Below are positions 14,160 through 21,509 of a stretch of DNA of 22,342 bases, piece after piece; positions within the stretch are counted from its first letter, which is position 1; each line of letters begins with the position of its first letter. The notes under the pieces are model-generated. The model saw nothing but the letters and a program-made list of their open reading frames with translations. It was not told the DNA's origin and did no database searches. A program made the translations under genes and the position numbers. The stretch is from the IMG/VR virus record IMGVR_UViG_3300013131_000270, positions 1-22,342 of that record; one strand, 5' to 3'. This DNA comes from a virus.

Positions 14160-15390
14160 GTTCCGCGACAAGACGCTGCTGGCCAAGGTCGAGACCGCCT
14201 ATGGCCAGGACGCCGCCCCGACCGGCGCCGCCAACGCCATCCAGGTCATGGACGTCACCATCACGCCCCAGGACGGCGAGACGGTCACCCACGACTATGT
14301 GCGCCCCGACCTCGGCGCCCGCCCTCAGATCCCGGTCAACACCCATGTCAGCATGGAGTTCTCGGTGTCGGTGGCCGGTTCCGGCGCCGCCGGCACGGCG
14401 CCGGCCTACGGCCCGCTGCTGCGCGGCTGCGGCATGGCCGAGGTGATCTCGGCGTCCGCCTCCACCCAGGCAAGCCCGGCCACCAACGTCGGCACGCCGA
14501 CCGGCACCTTCACCTATGTGGCCGCCGGTGCGTTTGCCGGCGTGGTGCCGCGCACGGTCCAGCTTACCTGCACCACCGGCGGCGGATCAGGGGTGGCGGC
14601 CTTCACCGTGTCGGCCCCGGCCGCTGGCCCCCACGCCGCCATCAACCAGACCGGCGTGGTGATGACCGACGCCACGCCTTTCGCCCTGGCCAACGGCGCC
14701 ACCATCACGCCGACGGTGGGGACCAATTTCCAGGTTGGTGACACCTACACCATCGCCCTGGCCCCGGCCCATGTGAGCTACCAGCCGGTGGGCGAGGACG
14801 AGGAGAGCCTGACGCTCTACTTCAACATGGCCGGCAACCGCCACAAGGTGCTGGGCGCACGCGGATCAGTGGCCCCGGAATTCCAGGCCGGCCAGTTGCC
14901 GCGCTTCCGGTTCAAGGTCACCGGCCTCTATGTCGGCCCCGACGCTTCCGCCCAGCCGACCGTCACCCTGACGCCGTTCAAGGAGCCGGTGCCGGTCAAC
15001 AACGCCAACACCCCCGACTTCACCATCCACGGCTATTCGGCGGTGCTGCGCTCGCTCACCCTTGATCTCGGTGTCCAGGCCCGCCACCGCGACTATCCCA
15101 ACTCGGCGGCGGTGGTGATCGCCGACCGCGTGGGATCGGGCTCGGTGGTCATCGAGGCGCCGGCCATCTCGGACAAGGACTTCTTCGCCGCCGCCCTGCC
15201 GCCGGTGACCCTGGCGCCGCTGGCCCTGGTGCATGGCATCAGCGCCGGGAACATCGTCGCCGTCGTCGCGCCCAAGGTGCAGGTGATCAAGCCGCGCTAC
15301 GGCGACGACCAGGGCATCGCCACGCTGGAGATGGACCTGGTGCCGACGCCCGACGCCGGCAACGACGAACTCGTCATCACGGTGATGTAG
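14149..15390 (+). CDS. Major tail tube protein
   Basis: This 413-residue protein resembles siphovirus tail tube proteins. It is almost all beta (VMDVTITPQDGETVTHDYVR, THVSMEFSVSVAGSG, VLRSLTLDLGVQARHRDYPN, GSGSVVIEAPA). It is larger than simple tubes because of an inserted Gly/Thr/Ala-rich stretch around residues 100-205 (TFTYVAAGAFAGVVPRTVQL and TCTTGGGSGVAAFTV). That insert looks like an Ig-like or other surface domain. A strong ribosome binding site precedes 14149. The following chaperone and tape measure genes fit a long non-contractile tail. Confidence 0.82.
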   Translation: MPLKFRDKTLLAKVETAYGQDAAPTGAANAIQVMDVTITPQDGETVTHDYVRPDLGARPQIPVNTHVSMEFSVSVAGSGAAGTAPAYGPLLRGCGMAEVISASASTQASPATNVGTPTGTFTYVAAGAFAGVVPRTVQLTCTTGGGSGVAAFTVSAPAAGPHAAINQTGVVMTDATPFALANGATITPTVGTNFQVGDTYTIALAPAHVSYQPVGEDEESLTLYFNMAGNRHKVLGARGSVAPEFQAGQLPRFRFKVTGLYVGPDASAQPTVTLTPFKEPVPVNNANTPDFTIHGYSAVLRSLTLDLGVQARHRDYPNSAAVVIADRVGSGSVVIEAPAISDKDFFAAALPPVTLAPLALVHGISAGNIVAVVAPKVQVIKPRYGDDQGIATLEMDLVPTPDAGNDELVITVM

Positions 15391-15400
15391 GGGGAACGCC

Positions 15401-15691
15401 ATGTCGCTGCTGACCATCTTCGGCGCTCTGCTGACCCTGACCACCTTCATGCTGCTGGTGCTGAGCATCATCGTCCGCCTTGGGCGTCGCCAGCTCTCCT
15501 CGCGCATCGAGGAGATGGAACACCGGCTGGACATGGGCGCCGCCCAGGCTCGCGAGGCCCTGGCCGCCTACAAGCTGGAGGTGGCCAAGAGTTACGCCAC
15601 CGTTGGCCTGGTCAAGGATAGCGAACGCCGTCTCACCGAACACCTGGTGCGCATCGAGGTGAAGCTCGACGCCGCGCGCCAGCCCAACTGA
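15401..15691 (+). CDS. Membrane-anchored coiled-coil protein inside the tail operon, unknown function
   Basis: This 96-residue protein has one N-terminal membrane segment (LLTIFGALLTLTTFMLLVLS) followed by a basic patch (VRLGRRQ) and a long coiled-coil-like helix (SSRIEEMEHRLDMGAAQAR, then YKLEVAKSYATVGLVKDSER). I do not recognise a tail function for it. The design is like the DUF2730-type gene at 2842 but the sequences are not close. Its place between tail tube and chaperone genes is unusual, and a host-interaction, spanin-like or exclusion role is conceivable. It starts 10 bases after the tail tube stop. Confidence 0.65.
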   Translation: MSLLTIFGALLTLTTFMLLVLSIIVRLGRRQLSSRIEEMEHRLDMGAAQAREALAAYKLEVAKSYATVGLVKDSERRLTEHLVRIEVKLDAARQPN

Positions 15692-15712
15692 CCCCACACC
15701 CGGAGACTTTCG

Positions 15713-16042
15713 ATGCTGAAGCTGAAGACCGACCATTCCTATTCCTGGCCCGTCGTCGTGCAGATCCCGGCCGACGGCGGCAAATTCACCAAGGCCACCT
15801 TCGACGCCACCTTCAAGGTCATTCCCCAGGACCGCATCGACGGCATCCTGCGCGGCGGCAACGTCGACGCCGAGCTGCTGCGCGAGGTGACCGAGGGCTG
15901 GAAGGGCATCCAGGACGAGGACGGCAACGACCTGCCCTACAGCGAGGAGGCCCGCGAGAAGCTGCTGTCGGTGCCCTACGTGCGGGCGGCCCTGGTCGAG
16001 GCGTATCTCGACAGCCTTTCGGGGGCGCGGAGAAAAAACTGA
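15713..16042 (+). CDS. Tail assembly chaperone, upstream frame (lambda gpG-like)
   Basis: This 109-residue protein is the short product of the tail chaperone pair. It has an N-terminal strand (YSWPVVVQIPADGGKFTKAT), a helix-rich end (DRIDGILRGGNVDAELLREV, YSEEAREKLLSVPYVRAALV, EAYLDSLSG) and a basic tip, RRKN. It precedes the tape measure gene, where gpG-type proteins bind and solubilise the tape measure. The last codons form an A-AAA-AAC slippery site (16033-16039) immediately before the TGA. A minus-one shift would extend it into the next ORF, making a 229-residue fusion. The start at 15713 has CGGAG upstream. Confidence 0.85.
   Translation: MLKLKTDHSYSWPVVVQIPADGGKFTKATFDATFKVIPQDRIDGILRGGNVDAELLREVTEGWKGIQDEDGNDLPYSEEAREKLLSVPYVRAALVEAYLDSLSGARRKN
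16033..16039 (+). other. Programmed -1 ribosomal frameshift site (A-AAA-AAC)
   Basis: The heptamer A-AAA-AAC is in the correct phase of the upstream frame (codons AGA-AAA-AAC-TGA). After a -1 slip, translation continues CTG-ACC-CTG-GTG into the DUF1799 ORF with no stop. A possible stem, GGCCGG (16062-16067) with CCGGCC (16076-16081), lies downstream but is further away than usual. This is the standard G/GT arrangement of lambda-like tails. Confidence 0.85.
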
Positions 16043-16047
16043 CCCTG

Positions 16048-16401
16048 GTGGCGCGCGCCTGGGCCGGGCAACGATCCGGCCGGGACGAGCGCGAGGAGGA
16101 TCTGCGGGCCTTCGGGTTGCCCGAGGAGGAGATCGAGGGATGGCTTGGCCGGACGAGCGAGGAAGAGTGTATCGGCGTCCTGCCCTGGTGCTTTCCTTCC
16201 GTCGAGGTCTTCCTCGCCCTGTCCACCCAATGGCGTCGCGCCGGTCTTGCCGGCGTCGCCGTCGGCCTCGACTACGCCGCCGTGGCCCCGACGCTGTGGA
16301 TGATGGGGCGGCGGCTGCCGCCTGCGCAGCGCGCCACCCTGTTCGAGGATCTGCAAGTCATGGAAGGGGCCGCCCTTGAGGTGATGTCCCGGCGCGGGTA
16401 A
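16048..16401 (+). CDS. Tail assembly chaperone, frameshift extension (DUF1799-like, gpT part)
   Basis: The 117-residue frame contains a DUF1799-like core: SVEVFLALSTQWRRAGLAGV, then GLDYAAVAPTLWMMGRRLPP, then LFEDLQVMEGAALEVMSRRG. Members of this family follow gpG-like genes in many prophages. It probably has no independent start. The GTG at 16048 has no ribosome binding site, while the -1 shift at 16039 leads into the frame directly as LTLV. The fusion would contact the tape measure during tail assembly. Its stop codon TAA (16399-16401) lies in the loop of twin-hairpin copy E. Confidence 0.8.
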   Translation: MARAWAGQRSGRDEREEDLRAFGLPEEEIEGWLGRTSEEECIGVLPWCFPSVEVFLALSTQWRRAGLAGVAVGLDYAAVAPTLWMMGRRLPPAQRATLFEDLQVMEGAALEVMSRRG

Positions 16402-16434
16402 CGCGCCAGACTTTAAGGGGGCGGCGGAGCCGCC
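16391..16434 (-). repeat. Twin-hairpin palindromic element, copy E (between chaperone and tape measure)
   Basis: On the plus strand: GGCGCG-GGTAA-CGCGCC (16391-16407), a 12-base linker AGACTTTAAGGG, and GGCGGC-GGA-GCCGCC (16420-16434). Read on the minus strand it has the same stem order as copies A, B and D. It covers the stop codon of the chaperone extension and ends just before the tape measure ribosome binding site (GAGGAGGG). It might also influence termination or translation at this junction. Confidence 0.55.
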
Positions 16435-16446
16435 GAGGAGGGACGG

Positions 16447-19400
16447 TTGAGCGACGTCGGCTACGGGATCAGGCTGAAAGGCGACGCCAACGGCTTCGTG
16501 GCGGAAAGCACGAAGGCCGAGAAGTCGCTGACCGGCGTCGCCCAAGCCGCCGAAAAGACCAGGAAGGTGGTCGAGGACGCGGCCGAAGCGGTGTCCGACC
16601 TGGCGACCGAGGCCGGCAAGGCGGCCACCGCCTCCGAGCAACTCGGCAAGGCCGAGGCCGGCGCGGCGGCGGCCGGCGAGAAGGCCGCCACCGCCACCAG
16701 GAAGACGGCGGAAGCGGCCAATGCGGCGGCCATCGGCACCCGCGACGCCTCGAAGGCGGTCGAGGTGCTGGGCAAGAGCCATGCCGTCACCGCCGTCGAG
16801 CAGCAGAAGGCCAACAGCGGCCTCCAGGAGCTGGGGCAGAGCCACGCCCTGGTGGTCAGGCGCACCGAGGCCACCACCACCGCCGTCAAGCTGCAGGCCC
16901 ATCAGGTCACCAACCTGGGCTACCAGCTTCAGGACATGGCCGTCCAGTTGGCCGGCGGCCAGAGCCCGTTCCTGGTGATGATGCAGCAGGTGCCCCAAGC
17001 GGCCGGCGCGGTGGGCGGCTTCTCGACCCTGTTCCGCCTGGCCTTCAGCCCCGCCGTCCTGGGCGTGGTCGCGCCGCTGGCGCTGGTGGCGGGCGGGCTG
17101 TTCCTGGTGGGCCAGCGGGCGTCGACCATCAGCACCCAGACCCGCGAGCTGACCCAATCCCTGCGGGCGATGGGCAACGTCGCCGGGGTCAGCGCCGCCC
17201 AGCTCCGCCAGATCAGCATCGAGGCCGCGAACCAGGGGCCGTTCTCCCGCGACGAGAGCTATGCCGCCACCAAGGGGCTGCTGACCCACCGCCGGATCGC
17301 GGGCGACATGGTGCGCCAGGTCATGAACCTGTCGGTGGATTTCTCCGCCGCGACCTCGCAGGAGCTGGCCAAGGGAACCGAAATGCTGGCCCAGGCCCTG
17401 GAGAAGGGCTACGCCGGCATCAAGCAGCTCGACGAGCAGTTCGGCTCCCTGACCGAGGAGGAGATGCGGCAGATCCGCACGATGGCCGAGCATGGCCGCC
17501 AGGCCGAGGCCATGCAGATCGCCGTCGACGCCCTCAACCGCCGCTTCCAGGGTGCCGCCCGCGAGGGCATGAGCGAGGCCGCCAAGGCGCTGCACGATGT
17601 CGCCACCGCCTGGAACGACCTGCTCGACCGGCTGGCCAACTCCGACATCGTCCAGACCACCGCCCGGGGCATGGCCGCCACCGTCCAGTGGCTGTCGCGC
17701 CAGACGAAGGACGAGCAACCCGATATCGGCGCCCAGGTGGCGACGAAAAGCCGCCAGTTGATCGCGGCCGAGGCGCGGCTGGCAGAGCTGCGGTCGGGCC
17801 AAGGGGGCTGGAGCGCCGGCTACGGCATGCGCACCGACCTGGAGCTGCGCGAAACCCAGGCCACCGTCGAGCGGCTGCGGAAGGAAATCGACGACCTGGT
17901 CGACCGGGGCCGCGCCCAAGTGGCCGAACTGGAAGCCAGCGCGGTCAGGGCGCAGGCCGATGCCGGCAAGGCCGCCACCCTGCAGTCGGCCAAGGCCCTC
18001 GGCGACCTCAAGGATCAGATGGACAAGCAGCGCGCGGTCCTGGCGGCGCCGGCCCCCACCCGCGACCTGGTGCGCGCCCGCCAGCAGGCGGATGAGTTCG
18101 TCGGGGACAAGCAATTGGTTGGTGACGATGTACGGCAGGCCCAGTCCCTGATCGTCGGCGGGGCATCGGCGCAAGTATCCGCCGGGGCGCGCGACGCGGC
18201 CATCGCCGCCAAGCTGCAGGCCGATGCGCAAGCTGCCCTGGCCAAGGCCGCCGGCCAGTCGGCCGAGGCAGTGCGCCGTACATCCGTCGAGAACAAGATT
18301 GCCGCCTTCGCCTACCAGTATGCCGGCGCCGGGGTGAAGGAATATGCCGCCCAGCTCTGGCGCAGCTTTGATGCCGAGGAGGCGATGCGCCGGGCCGAGT
18401 GGACGCGCCAGGTCGATGCCCAAGTCACCGCCAACGACAATCTGGCCAAGGCGTATCGCGCCGGCACCGTCGCCGCCCTCGACAGCGCAGAACGGGAGAA
18501 CGAGATCCGCGAAGTGATGGAGCGCACCGGAGCCGCCTACGAGCAGGCCGCCCAGGGCGTCGACCGCTTGCGCGTCTCCCGCAAGGCTCTCGACGCCGAG
18601 CGGGCGCTGTCCAGCCTCAAGCGCGATGTCGAGGACGCCGAGGCCCTGACCGGGGCGCTTCGCACCGCCGACCCGGCCGCCTCCCGTCGCGCCCAGATCG
18701 AAGCAGGGGCCCGCCGCTTCGCCAACGACAACCGGCTGTCCAACAACGACAACAAGGTCGCCGAGTTCCGCTCGCTGAAGGAGCGGGAGTACGCCGACCA
18801 GGTCAAGCGCTCGGCCATCGAGACCAACCGCGCCCAGGACGCCACTTTCCGGTACCGCGAGGCGATGGCCCAACTCAACGAGCAGCGGGCCACCGGCCTG
18901 CTGAGCGAAGACGCCTATGCCAAGCAGTGGACGCAGATCGAGCGCGAGAAGCTGGACGCCAGCAAGGAATTCGCTGACGGCGCCAAGCGCGCCCTGATGG
19001 ACTATGCCGACGAGGCCGGCAACGCCGCCAAGCGGGCCGAGCGGGTGTTCTCGGGCGCCTTCCGCTCGATGGAGGACGCCCTCGTCCAGTTCGTCAAGAC
19101 CGGCAAGCTGGACTTCGCCTCTCTCGCCGACAGCATCATCACCGACCTGATCCGCATGCAGGTGCAGGCCCAGATCACCGCGCCGCTGTCGGGGATGGCG
19201 AGCAGCTTCTTCGGCAGCCTGTTCGGAAACCAGGGGGTGCAGGTCTATGGCAGCGCCGCCGAGGTCGGGCCGTTCATGAGCGAGATGGCGCCGGCCGGCG
19301 TCAACCACACCGGCGGCATCGTCGGACGGTCCACCGTCACCCGGCACATCGACCACGCCATCTTCAACAACGCCGCCCGCTACCATGTCGGCGGCATCGT

Positions 19401-19731
19401 CGGCCTGAAGCCCGGCGAGTTCCCGATCATCGCCAACCGCAACGAGGAGGTGCTGACCGAGGACAACCCGCGCCACATCTTCAACGTCGCCCGCCAGCCC
19501 CGCATGGCGACGGGCGGAGGCGGCGGCGAGGTCAATCTCAGCGTCCAGGTGATCGACCAGCGCGGTTCCGACAGCCCGCCGGTGCAGGTCAGCCGCGAGC
19601 GCGGACCCGACGGCACGGCGCTGCTGCGCATCCTGATCCCGGCGATCCGCAAGGACGCCGCCCAGCGCGGCGACCTGTCGCAGGTGCTGGAGGGCACCTG
19701 GGACATCAGCCGCAAGAGGGGGCCGCGCTGA
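16447..19731 (+). CDS. Tail tape measure protein (lambda gpH / TMP type)
   Basis: This 1094-residue protein sets tail length and is carried inside the tube. It begins with a helical, alanine-rich stretch. The lambda-type tail-length block follows (YQLQDMAVQLAGGQSPFLVM, with LAFSPAVLGVVAPLALVAGG as a hydrophobic segment near residue 200). Long helical regions continue, and the typical C-terminal block is FRSMEDALVQFVKTGKLDFA with SLADSIITDLIR near residue 870. The end has TGGIVGRSTVTRHIDHAIFN and GGIVGLKPGEFPIIANRNEE, common to such proteins. The start is TTG at 16447, chosen because a strong ribosome binding site GAGGAGGG lies about 6 bases before it and no other good start exists. Its stop overlaps the next gene. 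Confidence 0.9.
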   Translation: MSDVGYGIRLKGDANGFVAESTKAEKSLTGVAQAAEKTRKVVEDAAEAVSDLATEAGKAATASEQLGKAEAGAAAAGEKAATATRKTAEAANAAAIGTRDASKAVEVLGKSHAVTAVEQQKANSGLQELGQSHALVVRRTEATTTAVKLQAHQVTNLGYQLQDMAVQLAGGQSPFLVMMQQVPQAAGAVGGFSTLFRLAFSPAVLGVVAPLALVAGGLFLVGQRASTISTQTRELTQSLRAMGNVAGVSAAQLRQISIEAANQGPFSRDESYAATKGLLTHRRIAGDMVRQVMNLSVDFSAATSQELAKGTEMLAQALEKGYAGIKQLDEQFGSLTEEEMRQIRTMAEHGRQAEAMQIAVDALNRRFQGAAREGMSEAAKALHDVATAWNDLLDRLANSDIVQTTARGMAATVQWLSRQTKDEQPDIGAQVATKSRQLIAAEARLAELRSGQGGWSAGYGMRTDLELRETQATVERLRKEIDDLVDRGRAQVAELEASAVRAQADAGKAATLQSAKALGDLKDQMDKQRAVLAAPAPTRDLVRARQQADEFVGDKQLVGDDVRQAQSLIVGGASAQVSAGARDAAIAAKLQADAQAALAKAAGQSAEAVRRTSVENKIAAFAYQYAGAGVKEYAAQLWRSFDAEEAMRRAEWTRQVDAQVTANDNLAKAYRAGTVAALDSAERENEIREVMERTGAAYEQAAQGVDRLRVSRKALDAERALSSLKRDVEDAEALTGALRTADPAASRRAQIEAGARRFANDNRLSNNDNKVAEFRSLKEREYADQVKRSAIETNRAQDATFRYREAMAQLNEQRATGLLSEDAYAKQWTQIEREKLDASKEFADGAKRALMDYADEAGNAAKRAERVFSGAFRSMEDALVQFVKTGKLDFASLADSIITDLIRMQVQAQITAPLSGMASSFFGSLFGNQGVQVYGSAAEVGPFMSEMAPAGVNHTGGIVGRSTVTRHIDHAIFNNAARYHVGGIVGLKPGEFPIIANRNEEVLTEDNPRHIFNVARQPRMATGGGGGEVNLSVQVIDQRGSDSPPVQVSRERGPDGTALLRILIPAIRKDAAQRGDLSQVLEGTWDISRKRGPR

Positions 19732-20087
19732 TGGCGACCATCGTCTGGCCGGCCGATCTGCCGCAGGAAGTGCTGTTCGACGGATACGACGAGCAGCTTC
19801 CCAACGTCATGCTGCGCACCACGATGGATGCCGGCCCGGCCAAGGTGCGCCGCCGCTTCACCGCCGCCATCCGCACCATCAGCTTCAACATCGAGATGAC
19901 CCGGGCGCAGGTGGTGCTGTTCGAGACGTTCTTCAACGACACTTTGAAGGGCGGTTCACTGGCCTTCGATTGGGTGCATCCGCGCACCCAGGCGGCCTGT
20001 ACCTATCGCTTCACCCAGCCGCCGGGCATCCAGCTCGTCACCGGGGCGCTGTGCAAGGTGGCCTGCAAGATGGAGATCCTGCCGTGA
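19731..20087 (+). CDS. Distal tail protein (lambda gpM-position)
   Basis: This 118-residue protein starts in the TGATGG overlap with the tape measure stop. It is strand-rich (LRTTMDAGPAKVRRRFTAAI, then RTISFNIEMTRAQVVLFETF, then LAFDWVHPRTQAACTYRFTQ, VACKMEILP). This fits the short distal tail proteins encoded straight after the tape measure in lambda-like prophages, which begin the tail tip. I cannot name the exact family. It overlaps the next gene's GTG start by four bases (GTGA at 20084-20087). Confidence 0.75.
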   Translation: MATIVWPADLPQEVLFDGYDEQLPNVMLRTTMDAGPAKVRRRFTAAIRTISFNIEMTRAQVVLFETFFNDTLKGGSLAFDWVHPRTQAACTYRFTQPPGIQLVTGALCKVACKMEILP

Positions 20088-20581
20088 GCCGGCAACTTTC
20101 CCAGGCCGCCCGCCGGGCCGTCTTCGCCCAGGAGACCGAGGAGGTCTTCACCCTGCTCGCCACCATCAGCCACGACGAACTGGCCGAGCCGATCCGGGTG
20201 GCCAACGACGTGGTGCCGGAGGACGCCAACGGGGCGAGACTGATCCCGAGCCGGGGCGCCAACTTCGTCTGCTACCCGTTCGACGTAGACCTGCCGGCCG
20301 ACGACGGGGAAAGCATTTCCCAGGTGACGATTACCATCGACAACGTGGACCGCGAGATCATCCAGAAACTGCGGGCCATCCATAGCCCTTGCGCGGTGCG
20401 GCTGGAGGTGGTGCTGACGTCCAGTCCTGACATCGTGGAGGCCGGGCCTTTTGAGATGACCTTGAAGCAGGTCGAATACGACGCGCTGGTGATCTCGGGC
20501 ACGCTGGCCTTCGAGGACTTCCTGACCCAGGCGTTTCCCGCCGACACCTACAACCCGGCGGATTACCCCGGCGTCCACTGA
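20084..20581 (+). CDS. DUF1833-like minor tail protein (lambda gpL-position)
   Basis: This 165-residue protein matches the DUF1833 phage family. Typical blocks are RRAVFAQETEEVFTLLATIS, then DELAEPIRVANDV, then FVCYPFDVDLPADDGESISQ, VTITIDNVDREIIQKLR, and the aromatic C-terminal end FPADTYNPADYPG. It is a tail-tip component. The GTG start at 20084 (overlapping the previous TGA) is preferred; the frame is open further upstream, but that part is not family-like. It is the last gene of the second block; the third dyad promoter motif follows 18 bases after its stop. Confidence 0.82.
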   Translation: MSRQLSQAARRAVFAQETEEVFTLLATISHDELAEPIRVANDVVPEDANGARLIPSRGANFVCYPFDVDLPADDGESISQVTITIDNVDREIIQKLRAIHSPCAVRLEVVLTSSPDIVEAGPFEMTLKQVEYDALVISGTLAFEDFLTQAFPADTYNPADYPGVH

Positions 20582-20598
20582 CCCCAGCCGGCGGCAAG

Positions 20599-20620
20599 CG
20601 GGCAAATGTCCTGATTAAAC
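20599..20620 (+). promoter_or_regulatory. Conserved dyad promoter motif, copy 3 (tail-tip block)
   Basis: The site reads CGGGCAAATGTCCT (20599-20612), followed after one base by ATTAAA (20614-20619), the same spacing as copies 1 and 2. It ends 75 bases before the start at 20695. A 14-bp perfect palindrome (GCCGCAGCTGCGGC, 20655-20668) lies between it and the gene and may form a hairpin or protein site in the leader. Confidence 0.7.
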
Positions 20621-20694
20621 GGGCGGCGGCTTTCAGGAAGGATGCCCTTATCCAGCCGCAGCTGCGGCCTGGTGTCAAGCAGCCGAGGCGCCCT

Positions 20695-21111
20695 GTGACC
20701 CAAGTTCCCGAGTGGACCGCCGACTATATCGGCCTGCCCTTCCGCGAGAAGGGGCGGGACCGTGACGGCCTGGATTGCTGGGGGCTGGTGCGGCTGGTGC
20801 TGGCCGAGCAGTTCGGCGTTCTGCTGCCGTCCTACGCTGACGACTACGCCTGCACGCTGGAGGTCTCTGAAAATGCACGTCTGATCTCCGGCCGGAAGGG
20901 TGACTGGTCAGAGGTGCCCGCCGGTGAAGAGCGTGCCGGAGACGTGCTGCTGCTGCGGATGGCCGGCCATGAATGTCATGTCGGCATCGTGGTCGCGCCG
21001 GGGATCATGCTGCACATCGAGGCCGGTCATGATGCCGTGTGGGATCGCTACCACGGTTTGCGGTGGAAGAACCGCGTCGTCGGTGCTTATCGCTGGGCGG
21101 CGGCACGATGA
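20695..21111 (+). CDS. NlpC/P60 tail assembly peptidase (lambda gpK-like)
   Basis: This 138-residue protein is a NlpC/P60 cysteine peptidase of the kind found in tail tips, which cuts peptidoglycan cross-links during DNA entry. The catalytic residues are visible: Cys28 in GLDCWGLVRLV, His95 in ECHVGIVV and His107 in LHIEAG. Length fits the single-domain form. The start is GTG at 20695. An ATG at 20642 is out of frame, so GTG is the only reasonable start here. Its last 25 bases overlap the convergent minus-strand lipoprotein gene. Confidence 0.87.
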   Translation: MTQVPEWTADYIGLPFREKGRDRDGLDCWGLVRLVLAEQFGVLLPSYADDYACTLEVSENARLISGRKGDWSEVPAGEERAGDVLLLRMAGHECHVGIVVAPGIMLHIEAGHDAVWDRYHGLRWKNRVVGAYRWAAAR

Positions 21112-21482
21112 CCCGCAGGCGTTCGTCCACACGCTGCAAGAATATTCCAGGCGGTCTCGCCCTGGGGCACGCCGAAAGCCGTCCTCACGCTACGCATCAC
21201 GACGACCCCACCGGCGGGTGTTTCCTGGTGCAGAGTAGCCTCGTACAGGGGGAAGCGCGTCCAACCATCTTGATGGATGCCGGTGAGTGTGGCCGTTTGG
21301 GTCGCTTGGTCGACGATGAGGGTCGGTGCCGGACTGTTCGAGAAGGCACGGACAGTGCAGGAAGCGACGTCGATGTAGTTTCCAACGAATTGGCCGGAAA
21401 ACACGGGGGCGGCACCTCGCATCTCCTCCATCGAGGTACATGCCCCCAACATGATCAGCAAGATCACAGCCAACCGTCTCAT
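21087..21482 (-). CDS. Small lipoprotein on the minus strand (moron; possible superinfection exclusion)
   Basis: This 131-residue protein starts MRRLAVILLIMLGACTS: a signal peptide with lipobox LGAC, so it would be lipidated at Cys15. The mature part is strand-rich (FVGNYIDVASCTVRAFSNS, VDQATQTATLTGIHQ, GWTRFPLYEATLHQ, GETAWNILAACGR) with two further cysteines that may form a disulfide. The start at 21482 is chosen because GAGGAG lies 6 bases upstream of it on the minus strand; an ATG at 21488 has no spacing for it. It is the only gene against the phage direction. It is convergent with NlpC/P60 and divergent from the tip gene. Reverse-oriented lipoprotein genes in prophages often block receptors, as in phage T5 Llp; that is inference here. 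Confidence 0.75.
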   Translation of the reverse strand: MRRLAVILLIMLGACTSMEEMRGAAPVFSGQFVGNYIDVASCTVRAFSNSPAPTLIVDQATQTATLTGIHQDGWTRFPLYEATLHQETPAGGVVVMRSVRTAFGVPQGETAWNILAACGRTPAGHRAAAQR

Positions 21483-21509
21483 GGTCATCTCCTCGCGCGA
21501 CACGCGACA

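Noticed and set aside
15976-19476. Minus-strand ORF of 1166 codons opposite the tape measure gene
   Set aside because: Same shadow effect; the plus-strand tape measure has recognisable domains, and the minus translation is repetitive Gly/Leu/Asp/His without motifs.
20655-20668. 14-bp perfect palindrome GCCGCAGCTGCGGC as a separate operator
   Set aside because: Found only once and GC-rich, so chance is plausible; mentioned only with promoter copy 3.
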